Source: Geosiphon pyriformis (Eukaryota; Glomeromycota; Glomeromycetes; Archaeosporales; Geosiphonaceae). Taken from it: a DNA stretch of 64,000 nucleotides. This document shows, piece after piece, positions 49,237-59,699 of this stretch. The stretch is from assembly GCA_016748015.1 (NCBI GenBank), contig JAAOMT010000226.1:478604-542603 (forward strand), written 5' to 3'. Made by a program: the position numbers and the translations under genes. Position 1 is the first letter of the stretch. Each line of letters starts with the position of its first letter. A model generated the notes under the pieces. That model had not been told where the DNA came from, did not search any database, and worked only from the letters and a program-made list of their open reading frames with translations.

Positions 49237-51400
49237 AGGTATAATTCTACAAAAAACCAGCACCAACAACCCCATTCAAAAGTGGCAGAATCAGAAAACA
49301 TCAGAGCAAACCATCTAGGATTCACAAAATTTTTATTTCAACATTACTGTCAATATTTGGGATTAACCCATAATCACATATTAGCAGAATTAGCTTTCAA
49401 TTTCTATGTCAATGAAAAGATTGCCTATCTGTTAAGAACATCCATGAATATTGAATCAGCGAGAGAAACTTTTTACAACAAATTAATTCAAAACACCAGC
49501 CTACCCATAAATCATAATTTCGCATCCATTATTACTGAGATCAACAAAGAAATTGAACACCACATACAGCAAAGATACCCAATTACTTACACAAGTAAAG
49601 GCAAAGGAAAATTACAAACACCAGCAGTAACATCTCAAAGAATACAACCATCCACTTGAAAGAAAACTAGAATTAAGTCCTCAAACAACCCATCCTACTA
49701 CTATACTCCTGGAAGTGCCATCAATATATCATTAACAGATGCGTCTGCATCAAATGTGACATCAACATTTGGATGTTTCCCATTTCAAAGTAAACAAAGA
49801 AAAAAAGATTTACTAGGACCATACGGCGAGTATTTTAAAGGATTTAAATCTCAATCGCTGATGCCATCAGGATTTCAATCACCACCACCTCAACCAAATT
49901 TCGGAATCATGAGTCTGTGGAAAATTACTGAATCAGAAAGAGGACAAGAAGTAGAAGAGGAAAAAAAATCTAAGGATCACAAATTTACTTACCAAAACCC
50001 GATCCTAGAAAACCCAGAAAGTAAAACTCCGAACTTTCAAACCCAGCCAAATTTAGACAATCAGAAAAACAACACTCCGAATATTCAAACACCACCAAAT
50101 CAGAACAATCCAAACTTCAAAGTAATTAATCAATACTTACCTTCAGTTATCGTCATTGATCAACCACCCGTTGAACCAATTGGCCAGCCCATCCAACCAC
50201 AGAACCAACAAAATCAACAACTGCTACCAGTACCACCTCAACAACAACAACAACTTCCACCACCACAGCAACAACAAATGGCTTATGCACCCATCACAAA
50301 ACTTGACAAATTCAATAGTGAAGAAGACGATGTCCAAGTCTGGTTAAATGACATAGCCAAAGCCATTACAGCCAATAATTGGGATGATGCTAAAGCAATG
50401 CAAGCAATCCCTTACTTTCTTCAGAATACCACTGATGCATGGTATCAAAGTCTTGCTGTCAAATCCCAAAATTTTAATGGATTCAAAACTGAATTCTTGC
50501 AGTACTTTAGCAACAATAATAGTATCAACAAATTAGCCAACACTTTTACAATGATCAGACAAGGAGACACTGAAGCAGTCACTACCTACTTGGAATGTTT
50601 CTATAAAAATCTACGCCAAATACAAGCCATTCAAGCCAACTATTTCACAGCACCACAAATTTTAAATCAATTTATTAGAGGATTGCACAGTAGCATTCTA
50701 CAATGAGTACATCCAATGCACCTAGTGAACCTTCCAACCACAGTCACATATGTTAGAGATTTTGAAGCAGCTAAACTAGAAGCTAATCATGCTCAAGCTG
50801 TAAATCTAGCAATAAATAGATCATCTGAATTGGATTCCAAATTGAAGCAATTCAGTGATTCAATTAATCAGAAATTAGAAGGATACTTAGCTGACAATTA
50901 CATGATTTATCAACCTCCTCAACAGTGTAACAATCAGAGAAACACAAATCATTTCCAAAATTAGTCATGTCCATTGTCATCATCCAATCAGTTGTGGCAG
51001 CCAGAGACATGTGTCTGCCACAACTGTGGTAAACAAGGGCACATCAAAGCCAACTGCCATACTTATAGCAATCCATGATCGGGAAATCAATATAGAAACC
51101 CCAATTGCTGGTTCCAAATTCCGAACCATTACCTGAATCAAGACCAATACCAACCTACTTACCTGTCTATAATGTACTAACCAATTTATCAACCACCAGT
51201 TTATCAAACTCCAGTTTATCAATTGCTGCCACAAGCAATTTATCAGGTGCAGTTACAAGTAATATATCAACCACAGCCACCAGCAATCTATCAAACACCC
51301 ACTATTCAAACACCACCAGCAAACTCAGCTCAAATGACATCAAGGAACCCAAGATCAAGGATCACCCAAAACTGGAGATCAGCAATAGTTGTATATCAAC
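49234..51400 (+). pseudogene. Nested B gag with zinc knuckle
   Basis: The first ATG (49234) overlaps the primer-binding site. The N-terminal 140 residues are followed by a Gln/Pro/Asn-rich stretch (about 50000-50280), then the gag core (VQVWLNDIAKAITANNW, about 50329; FKTEFLQYFSNNN, about 50485) and a CCHC knuckle, CHNCGKQGHIKANC, near 51018-51058. Stops: TGA at 49658 and 50704, TAG at 50963, TGA at 51077, TAA at 51178. Related copies have Arg at 50704. The protein would package RNA. Fused in frame to pol. Confidence 0.85.
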
Positions 51401-51559
51401 TGATCCCTAGCTCTTCTTACTAGTAATCAAGATCTTGTCAGTGGAATTCGGGCACCGGTCCCACCCAAAACCCAAATTTCCAATACTATTTAAGCCTTCG
51501 GGTGACTCCAGAAGATGCCACCTTCAGCAATTAGGGAATCAAACAACAACAACCACTTA

Positions 51560-52000
51560 TCAATAATATCCCACCTGCTACAATTACCAAAAATAAATCT
51601 TTGGATGCCATTTTTCCATTCAAACTCGAGGAACTATCAAATACGCTATTATTCAGTGGAGTAGCACTTGAAGAGAAACCGATTACAGCCATATACACTA
51701 ACGCCAAGGTCAATGGCCATTCCATCAAATTAATCCTTAACAGTGGTTCAGCAGGCAGCATTATCACATGACAACTTATGGATCAATTAAGTTGCCGAGT
51801 TGATCGTGCTGTTAGCACCAAGATTATCACCATGGATAGAGCCACCAAAATCCCAATTGGCAAAATCAATGACTTCTTAATTGAAGTTAATAGCATCATA
51901 GTACCCATCAAAGTTTTGGTAATAGAAGCCACCCAATACTAAGTGTTAGTTGGTAATAACTGGCTATTCAAAACCAACACTGTGCTCAATTAAACAACTC
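51560..52000 (+). pseudogene. Nested B protease
   Basis: A retropepsin-like domain with ITAIYTNAKVNGHSIK before the active-site loop LILNSGSAGSIIT near 51730-51768. The expected catalytic Asp (DSGS) is Asn (AAC for GAC). Later VLVIEATQY then a stop, then VLVGNNWL, the second-half flap-type motif, near 51945. Stops are TGA or TAA. It would mature the polyprotein but is dead by both defects. Confidence 0.8.
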
Positions 52001-52009
52001 AAAAACTAG

Positions 52010-52965
52010 TACTCAGCCAGAATGGTTGACACATACAAGTACCAACAATGTGTAGTCACTTCAAAGCTATCAACACCACAGCACCACTAATTAATCTCAA
52101 AGAAGAAAAACCAAAACCTACCTGAGAAGTGTATCAAGTCTTGTGGGCTGACAAAGAACACAACGAGCTACTGCCAATACTCTCATGAGATAACAATGGC
52201 AAAGAAAAACAGAAAAGAACAGAACCTACCTGGAATGCAGACCAAGTTTGGGACACCAATCACAACTTAGAAGAACCACCAATTTGGAGATGGGATAAAA
52301 GAGAAAAAGAAAAAGAAAAAGTGAAGGAAGAGGAGCCACTACCAACTGCCAGTTACATCCCTTATACATATACACCACCACAATTATTGAGCTATCATTG
52401 ACTAAAGCTTATATGCATTGATTGTGGCAAAAAATTGTTGTCAATAGGCACCTGCTGTGGCGATGACGAGGAATACCAGATGGCAACTAAGTTCTATTGT
52501 CACACATGTCTCATCGAATGCTTTGAAAGACCAAAACAAATGAGAAAATGGGATAATACACTATGTTTAGCATGTGGGAAAACTTTCCTCAACAAAGGAA
52601 TGTGGAATGACATTCCTGGAAAAGAAGAAATGTGCAATAAAACCTGCCAGTATATAATACTAATCAATAATTAGGTATGCAAAGGAACACCAATTGATAA
52701 CGCCTGGAAATGAGCATTATAATGATTGGAAGGATATCCATATGACAAACATGAACTTTGAAGAATGGCGAGTGCAAAGGCAAAAGGTGCAACAACCAGT
52801 GAACTACTAGAAATCAAAAACAACCCCCTATCTTTGCCTGAACCTGAATACATCCTAATGTTTGACATATTTGACAACATTGAAGATGATTCGGAAGAAT
52901 TCTATGAACACTATCAATGGTTGGCATCTACTTGAGAAGAACAAAAGCAACAGTTAGAAGAAATA
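52010..52965 (+). pseudogene. Nested B cysteine-rich segment
   Basis: Between protease and dUTPase. A charged linker with two parallel PT-W/stop-E-VYQV units (52118 and 52223) shows TGA exactly where the second unit has TGG. Then CIDCGKKL (52411), CCGDD, CHTC (52500), CLACGKTF (52567) and CNKTC (52633), pairs of CxxC that suggest zinc ribbons. A2 and A1 have the same kind of segment. Role unknown. Confidence 0.7.
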
Positions 52966-52971
52966 AACACT

Positions 52972-54099
52972 CGACTATGTGACCACTGTTTGATTTCATG
53001 TGATTTCCAATATTGTAATGAGTGTGACCTCATTTACAATCCGTCACTATGCATGATCTACATAATCCCAGAGGAAGAGGAACCAATCAGCAGCTGTGCA
53101 TCAGAATTGGAATCAATTTTTAATCCCGATTTAAACTCTGATAACGATGATGATAAAAACACTAGTTCCAGCTCTATCCAATATGGCAATATCAATAACA
53201 ACAATTCCAATTCAGATTTAAACTCCGATCCAGACTATAAACAATATATTGCACTCCCTGATCTCGCCAAAAAACAGGAACTTAAATGGTTTAGCAATAA
53301 TAATGAAGGTATTATGCCAGAACGTGCACATAATACTAATGCCGGGTTTAATCTGAGATATCCAGGAAAAAAGGCCATCCAATTGGAACCACATTCACAC
53401 ACCTGCATTGATTTGAAAATAGCACTGGAAATTCTGGCAACAACAATAGTTCAATTAGTATTTAGGAGTAGTCTAGCGAAAAGAGGGATAAATATAAGAG
53501 GAGGAATAATTGACATGGGATATGTAGGAAATATTATTGCCATGCTACAAAATAACTCAGAAAAGGCCTATATTATAGAGCCAAACAAAAAGATAGCACA
53601 GGCAATATTTCTGCCTCTGGTTAAAGTAGCTCAATTAGTGTCAGTAAGAAACAGAGAAAAATTAGGGATAACAGCAAGAGGGATACAGGGATTCGGATCC
53701 ACAGGTAGAATAGATATACCAGTCAATATGGCAGAGGAAGAAATTGTTGGCCAAGAAGAAATTGTCTCAACTGGTCAAGCAATTTCTATTGCACTATATG
53801 GCCAGTACATGTTAGCAATAGAAAGGAGAATGAAAGATCAAGCACAGATTTTTGAAGCAGAAGCAACCCTTTGTAAATCAGGAGAGATTGGACTTATTAA
53901 TCTCCACATATCTGCCAAAAGCCACAATCATATCAAAATTCTTATCTACAATACAATAGAAGATGCCATCACAATACCAAAAAGAACTATCATTGAATAC
54001 CTAAGCACTGAATTAAAAGATCAACCACCAAGCATTATTCCAAATTTTCCACAGCTTTGTGGATATGTGGATATTACATCACAAACAATATATGGATGA
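52972..54099 (+). pseudogene. Nested B dUTPase and following linker
   Basis: Open for 369 codons (52990-54099), the longest uninterrupted frame in the window. It begins CDHCLISCDFQYCNEC, then an acidic linker, then dUTPase motifs: NAGFNLRYPG (motif 1 with Asp changed to Asn twice), FRSSLAKRG, GGIIDMGYVGN, NKKIAQAIFLPL and RGIQGFGSTG. The motif 3 Asp is kept. It is followed by about 120 residues to a stop before RT. The N for D changes are G-to-A. It probably was active once. Confidence 0.88.
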
Positions 54100-54171
54100 A
54101 ATAAATGTTATTTGCTCCAACCAGAACAATTGGAACAAATGAACATGGGAAACTTAGACCCACTTTAATGT

Positions 54172-55221
54172 ATGCAGCTTAAAATATTGCTTAATAATTT
54201 CAATAACATTTTTGCCAGCAAAAACAAATTTGGCAGAACTGATATCATCCAACACCAGATCAAAACTGGAGATGTGATGCTAATCAAACAAAGAGCATAC
54301 AGAATACCACTAACCAGTCATGAAATCATCCATCAAGAAATCAACCAAATGCTTGACAATGGTTTAATTCAGCCATCAATGAGCCCATGGTCATCACCAG
54401 TAGTACTTGTCCATAAGAAGAATAGAAAAATCCGATTTTGTGTAGACTACAGGAAACTCAATGATGTAACTTGGGGAGACAGCTATCCAACTTCATGGAT
54501 ACAAAAACTATTCGATGCTTTTGGTGGAAACAAATAGTTCTCAACGTTAAACTTGAATAGTAAGTACTGACAAGTAGCCATGGATTCAGCTGACAAAGAA
54601 AAAATGGCATTTACCACAAGAGAGAAAAACTTTGAGTTTGAAGTTATGCCATTTGGCTTAACCAATGCTTCAGCTACATTCCAACAGCTAATGGAAATTG
54701 TGTATACTGGCTTATTGTGGAAATCAGTAGTTGTATACTTGGATGATACCAATATGTTCTCAAAAACATTCAATAATCATTTACGTCATTTCCAACAAGT
54801 GTTCGAAAGACTACAATGAGCAGGATTAAAATTGAATGCAACAAAGTGTTTTTTTGGCAAAACAGAACTAAAATTCTTGGAACACATAGTTAGCAAAGAC
54901 AGCATAAAAACAGATCCAGAGAAAATAGAGATAGTAAAGAACTTTCCAATACCAACCAACGTAACTAAGCTGAAATTATTCTTGGGATTTGTGAGCTATT
55001 ATAGATGCTTTATAAAGAACTTTTCAAAGATAGCACAATCACTCAATGATCTTCAAACCAAAAATGCAAAGTATGAATGGACTGAAACCCAGCAAAAAGC
55101 ATTTGACATCTTAAGAAGAAAGCTTATTCAAGCTCCAGTATTGATCTATCCAGATCATAGTAAACCATTTATTATTACCACTGATGCATCAAGTCAAGCA
55201 TTGGGAGTAGTACTATCTTAA
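54172..55221 (+). pseudogene. Nested B reverse transcriptase
   Basis: Frame continues: EINQMLDNGLIQPS, SPWSSPVVLVHKK, IRFCVDYRKLND, then a stop, FSTLNLNSKY then TGA where Trp is expected, KMAFTTREKNFEFEVMPFGL, and YLDDTNMFS (polymerase box, intact). The first catalytic Asp (FSTLD) is Asn. HIVSKDSIKTDPEKIE, GFVSYYRCFIKNFSKIA follow. Four stops lie in the domain (54535, 54568, 54817, 55219). It would make cDNA. Confidence 0.9.
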
Positions 55222-55560
55222 AGAGGATTGGATGAAAGAGAACATCTAGTTGCATATACTAGCCAAGGTTTGACTCCAGTCGAAAAAAACTATAGAACAC
55301 CAGAATTAGAACATCTAGCAATCTATTGGACAGTTATAAAATAGAAAGAATACTTGAGCCAAAAGTTTGAGGTGTACACAGATCACAAAAGATTGACATT
55401 ACTTCAAAAACAAGAATTTGGTGATAAAAGACAGTCAATATGGAAAATGGCTCTTTCAACATATACTTATACTATACATTATAAAAAAAGAAAAGACAAT
55501 GGAAATGCTGACAGTTTGTCATAAATGAGACAAATCTAAGAACATTTCAACCCAAAAACA
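55170..55560 (+). pseudogene. Nested B RNase H
   Basis: TTDASSQALGVVLS (Asp), TPELEHLAIYW (Glu), VYTDHKRLTLL (Asp) and GNADSLS (Asp): all four catalytic residues are visible, with a TAA at 55219, TAG at 55345 where Trp or Lys is likely, and TAA at 55522 at the expected Arg of LSRM. Still in the gag-pol frame. Confidence 0.85.
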
Positions 55561-55749
55561 TAACAAAACCAAAAAAATACTCACGAAAATATAACAAAAG
55601 ATGAACACACAAAAATATCAACAACTTTAACATTATATAAACACTCAACAATTCAAGGAGAATTTATCTCAACCAAAACAAAAGAGAATCAAACAACAAT
55701 CCAAATATTTTATTACTCACCAAAATATATTTTATCAGAAAAATAGAAA

Positions 55750-56880
55750 AGATTCAGATCAATCAACCAGAGTAATTACAGAACCAGAAAAGGAGACAAT
55801 ACTGTTCAACATGCACTCAGATCTAACTGCAGGACATTTTCATAAAAAAACAACCATGAAAAGAACCAGAAAGAGATACTATTGGTCATCAATGTATCCA
55901 AACATCATCCAATATGTGCAAAATTGTGATGCTTGTCAAAGAAAAGAAGGAACAAGACCCAGCAAACCATTGAGACCAATCAAAGTGGAACAACCATTTA
56001 ACTGTATTGGAATTGATTTAGTTGGACCATTAACAATTACCAGCAGAGGCAACAGATATATTGCAGTAGCCATAGACTATATTACTAAATGGCCAGAAGC
56101 CAAAGCAATTCAAAGAGCAGATGCAGAATCCGTTGCCAAATTTGTCCATCAAGATCTGATTTGTTGACATGGATGTCCAAAAAAACTATTATCAGACCAA
56201 GGAACCCATTTTGTGAATAGAACATTAACAGAACTAAGCTGAAGATTCGAAATTAAGAGACCACTATTATTATCATACTATCCACAAACCAATGGATTAG
56301 TTGAAAGATTTAATAGAACATTGTGTGAAGCAATAGCAAAACTCAGCCAAAAAAACCAGGACAAATGAAATTTGTTCATACCATCAGTATTATTTGCTTA
56401 TTGGACAATGAAGCAAGACACCACACAAGCAACATCATTTGAATTAATATATGGTAGAACAGCAACATTACCAGTTGAGATAGAGGTTAACACATATTTA
56501 ACTAAACCAATAACAGAAGAGAATTTCCAAGAAACATTGTTAAGAAGAACATATGACTTAATGGAAACATTAAAAAACAAATGAAGAAGAGCAGCTGATA
56601 ATATACAAAAGTTACAAAAGAAACAGAAAAAAAAACATGATAATCAACTACCAGACAAACCAGTTGAATTCAAGATTGGAGACAAAGTACTCTTACATTG
56701 TACCAAAGCAGAAAAACAATGGAGTAGAAAATTTGACTCCAAATAGGATAGACCATTTCACATAAAAGAAATTCTAGGGAATAGAGCTTATAAATTAAGA
56801 CTGGATAACAAAATCTTAACCAAAGCAGCACATAGAAATTGACTAAAACCATACCATAACATCACACCACTATCTACCAG
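55750..56880 (+). pseudogene. Nested B integrase with GPY/F-like end
   Basis: After a single one-base frameshift near 55750. Zinc-binding HSDLTAGHFH..CDAC (55814-55935), core Asp in AIDYITKWPEA (about 56080), LLSDQGTHFVN (about 56190), Glu in GLVERFNRTL (about 56300). All three catalytic residues are kept. The C-terminal RPFHIKEILGNRAYKLRL (about 56750) is GPY/F-like. TGA stops at 56166, 56241, 56368 and 56583. It would insert element DNA. Confidence 0.9.
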
Positions 56881-57680
56881 TAATATTTCACAATTAGGAG
56901 TACAGAAGATACTAGTCTAACCAGAAGAGATTCCACGAGATCTGGAATCAATCATCATCATTGACAACAACACGTTAAATTAATTCATCAAAAAAATATA
57001 TAAAGACATGATAGATGTGACAAGAAATATCAGAAAAATATAAATTACAGACAACATCCACTCACTAGCACAACAACTCTTTCAATTGATTCAACACCAA
57101 GAGATAAAAATTACAATTAATCAACAAATCATCTAATATCAAGACACTAGAAAGACATCATTACATAGAACACAGAAGAAAACAGAAAATACTATTGACA
57201 AAATTATTGCGAAAGTAAAATTAGCAATAAAAGAGTCAACAAAAGAGTCACTATACTAAGAGTTGACTAAAGAAACTTGGAATTGGTGGATACAACAATT
57301 TCCAAGAAACTATTGTTATTTTTACTTGGGACAATACATGAATATCCAGAATCTATATACAGATAAAACAAAGCGATTATTCGACACAAGAATACTATAA
57401 CAATTAGAACATTTTTTGGAAAAAAACAACTTATCCACACAGGCCCAAGCCATATACTGAATACACATAGCATTTCAGGATCGACTAGAAATCTTACTCA
57501 ACAAAGCAATGGATACAGTTACCAGTAATCAATTAGGAAAGATTATCAACACTCAATTTGAAGAATTACAGACTCAAATAACACAAGTAATTCTCAAAAA
57601 TGAAATTTAGGAAATACTTTAAAAAAGGGAATTAACAGAGTTAGATTTCAATGGAGCTCAATATTAAAAAGAGAGAATAA
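56881..57680 (+). pseudogene. Nested B C-terminal extension of pol, unknown domain
   Basis: The integrase frame continues past the GPY/F-like region for about 260 codons, crosses the polypurine tract and enters the 3' LTR. It has an acidic start (PEEIPRDLESIIIIDNN), a helical, Gln/Lys-rich centre and an end with AIYxIHIAFQDRLEILLNK and LGKIINTQFEELQTQITQV. These last blocks line up with the end of the A2 extension. Stops (TAA, TAG, TGA) are at likely Gln or Arg codons. The conservation across two families argues for a real, unclassified domain. The last blocks are also seen in remnant D (TGAQF, stop, KKRDNI near 62940; here NGAQY, stop, KRENNV). Confidence 0.6.
57666..57680 (+). other. Polypurine tract of nested B
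   Basis: AAAAAGAGAGAATAA runs up to the 3' LTR start at 57681. It overlaps the end of the pol frame. It would prime plus-strand synthesis. Confidence 0.7.
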
Positions 57681-58516
57681 TGTTACTCATAGAAATATAG
57701 AAAATATATATTAGCATAGTTATTAATCAATCAGAAATAAATATAGTAAAATGTAGAATTCCAGGATTCCTTTCAGGAATTGCAGGATTCTAGGAATTAC
57801 AGAATTCTCACAAGGAATCGCAGGATTCCAGAATTCTAAGATTCCTCTTAAAGGAATTGCAGGATTCCAAGAATCCCAGGATTTTTATTGTGAAGAATTG
57901 AGGAATTGAGGAATCTCAATTATGTATATATAGTAGTAAAATTAGAAACTAAAAAGAGAGACCTCCAAGTTTAGATTTCATTTAAACAATTTTTCAAACA
58001 CAATAAATAACTATTTGGTATCTCAAACCTAATTCCACTATCAACACTCCATGTTGATAGTAATTGATACTTAAACACACTGAAACAATAGCTCTTGATT
58101 ATGGCTATTGACAGGATACTGACTTGCAAAATTACCTTGGCTTATTTATGATTTTCTTTTATTTTTTTTATTTTGATTTTATTGTTGTGTACTAATTGGT
58201 TGAATAAAGCACTAGATTACTAATATCAAGGATTGCCTGGTAAAAGACCCCTGCAAGAGGGTAGAACACGTACAGAAGATATGGAATACTTATCAGAAGA
58301 TTGCTGGCCATCATGCCAAGAGAAAAATTGACAGAATTGCGATTCTGAGAAACTACAAATAAAACTACTATTGAATCTCTGTCTATTATACAAAGAACTC
58401 AACCCAAAACCTTTAGATACAAAACCTTCAGATTAATAACATTAATGCAAATAACTTTTAGCACCAAGTTACAGGTTTGTTATTTGATTCAACACTCCAA
58501 ATAATCACTCATAACA
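57681..58516 (+). repeat. 3' LTR of nested B
   Basis: TGTTACTCAT to CTCATAACA, pairing with 48359-49220. It keeps the TG...CA end that the 5' copy has lost. The array of GGATTCCAG/GGAATTGCAG units is at 57755-57890, and TATATATAG at 57925. Differences to the 5' LTR are mostly transitions and go both ways. Confidence 0.93.
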
Positions 58517-58520
58517 ACAG
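58517..58520 (+). other. Target duplication ACAG, right copy
   Basis: Second copy of the ACAG next to the 3' LTR of nested B; see 48355-48358. The A2 sequence continues after it. Confidence 0.9.
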
Positions 58521-58650
58521 ATACAAGTTTTATATTCCTCTTCTGGAGAAATACATGTTTCTATTAATGAAAGTTTCTTGTTGCAATCTTTGCATTTAAG
58601 TGGAATATAGGGTGGTTGTTTTTATAGTTCTGGTGTAGAATATCTAACTT
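58521..58650 (-). pseudogene. A2 cysteine-rich segment, 5' part
   Basis: The minus strand reads CKDCNKKLSLIETC then EEEYKTCICC, directly before the insertion of nested B. Joined with 47902-48354 it gives a Cys-rich stretch similar to 52411-52645 in nested B (CIDCGKKLLSIGTCC). Confidence 0.65.
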
Positions 58651-58654
58651 TTTT

Positions 58655-59300
58655 CTATCCTCTTAATTCTTCAAAAATCTTCTGTTTTGTTTCTTCAGCC
58701 CAATTGGATATTGATCTAAAAGCCATGTAGATTTTAGTAAATGACATTTTTTTCTTCTTTTCAAATTCAAATATTGGGGCTTTTTCTGATTGTTTGTTAA
58801 AAGTACCACAAGTAGCAAGTACTATGGTGTATTGTTCTTGGTATGAGATTTTTAATTCCTGAGTTTCCCAATCCAAGTTTGCATTGGCCTTAAGAAGCCA
58901 ATCATTTCCGACCAGAGCTTGGTATTGGAGTGCATCCATGACTAGAACTTTGACTAGAATGGTGATTTTATCAATAGTAAATAGAAAATTGTCAATTTCT
59001 CCTACTGGTGTCTTTTTTATATTATTTGCTGTAACAATTACAGTTTGGGCTGGTCTGTCAACAGTTCTTTAAAGCTGTTGCATTAACTGGTAGGTGATAA
59101 TACTTTCAGCTGATCTATTGTCTAGAATTAATCAGATGGATTTTCTTTCTATTGTAGCTTTAGTGTACATGGCAATGATAGCTCTTTGTTCATTAGCTGC
59201 TGTATTACTAAGCAAGAATGGTGATTCATTTGCTTTAAATTCGAATGGGAATATATCTAAAAGATTGGCATTTTGGGCAATTTGAGCTGGTGAAATAGTG
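58655..59300 (-). pseudogene. A2 protease region
   Basis: 94 codons are open at 58655-58939, with LVGNDWLLKANANLDW and a C-terminal tail containing the YMAFRSISNWAEE linker. The active-site loop lies upstream near 59105-59130 and reads LILDNRSAES, expected DSGSAGS, so Asp is kept but Ser, Gly and Gly changed by G-to-A. A TGA precedes it. The protease would mature the polyprotein. Confidence 0.75.
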
Positions 59301-59699
59301 TTGTTGGAAGGGTTTGATCTGAGTGCTGCAACTTCATTTTCAGAAAGTGCAGGTTGTTGAAAATCCGATTTTTCTGGTATTGTAAGATAACTGGGTTAAG
59401 TATGATAGTAATTGGGTTTTTGCTGACCAGAATTTCAGAGAACTAACTGGTTATTTGGATTGATTCTGTTGTTGTTATTCTGAAATTGATTTTGGGATGT
59501 GAATTAGTTATGTTGAACCAATCTTCTTGCTGGTACTTGATATTGTTAAGTGGGTGGTATCTGATATGGCTGAATTGATAATGGTTGCTGATATTGTTGC
59601 TGTATTGGTTGTGGAGCTGGTTGATAATAACTGTTTTGATTTGTGGTCTTGGTAAATAATAAGTTGGTGGTGAAGATTGGTAATAAGATTGTTGTGGTG

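Larger units (their letters stand above)
48359..58516 (+). mobile_element. Nested Ty3/gypsy-type element B with dUTPase
   Basis: Complete plus-strand element of 10158 bp: LTR 48359-49220, primer-binding site, one gag-pol frame, polypurine tract, LTR 57681-58516, target duplication ACAG. Order: gag, zinc knuckle, protease, Cys-rich segment, dUTPase, RT, RNase H, integrase, C-terminal extension. The frame runs from 49234 to about 55750 without an indel despite about 28 stops, then shifts once and continues to 57680. It is a different family from A2, in which it lies, but with the same domain order. Confidence 0.92.

Noticed and set aside
47290-54099. Endogenous retrovirus or pararetrovirus, because of dUTPase in pol
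   Set aside because: The domain order, shared primer-binding site, absence of any envelope-like frame and the fungal setting fit Ty3/gypsy retrotransposons.
49234-57680. TGA read as Trp (alternative genetic code) as an explanation of the in-frame stops
   Set aside because: TGG codons are kept at many Trp positions in the same frame, TGA also replaces Arg codons, TAA and TAG stops are present too, and the host glycosyltransferase uses TGG and has no internal TGA.
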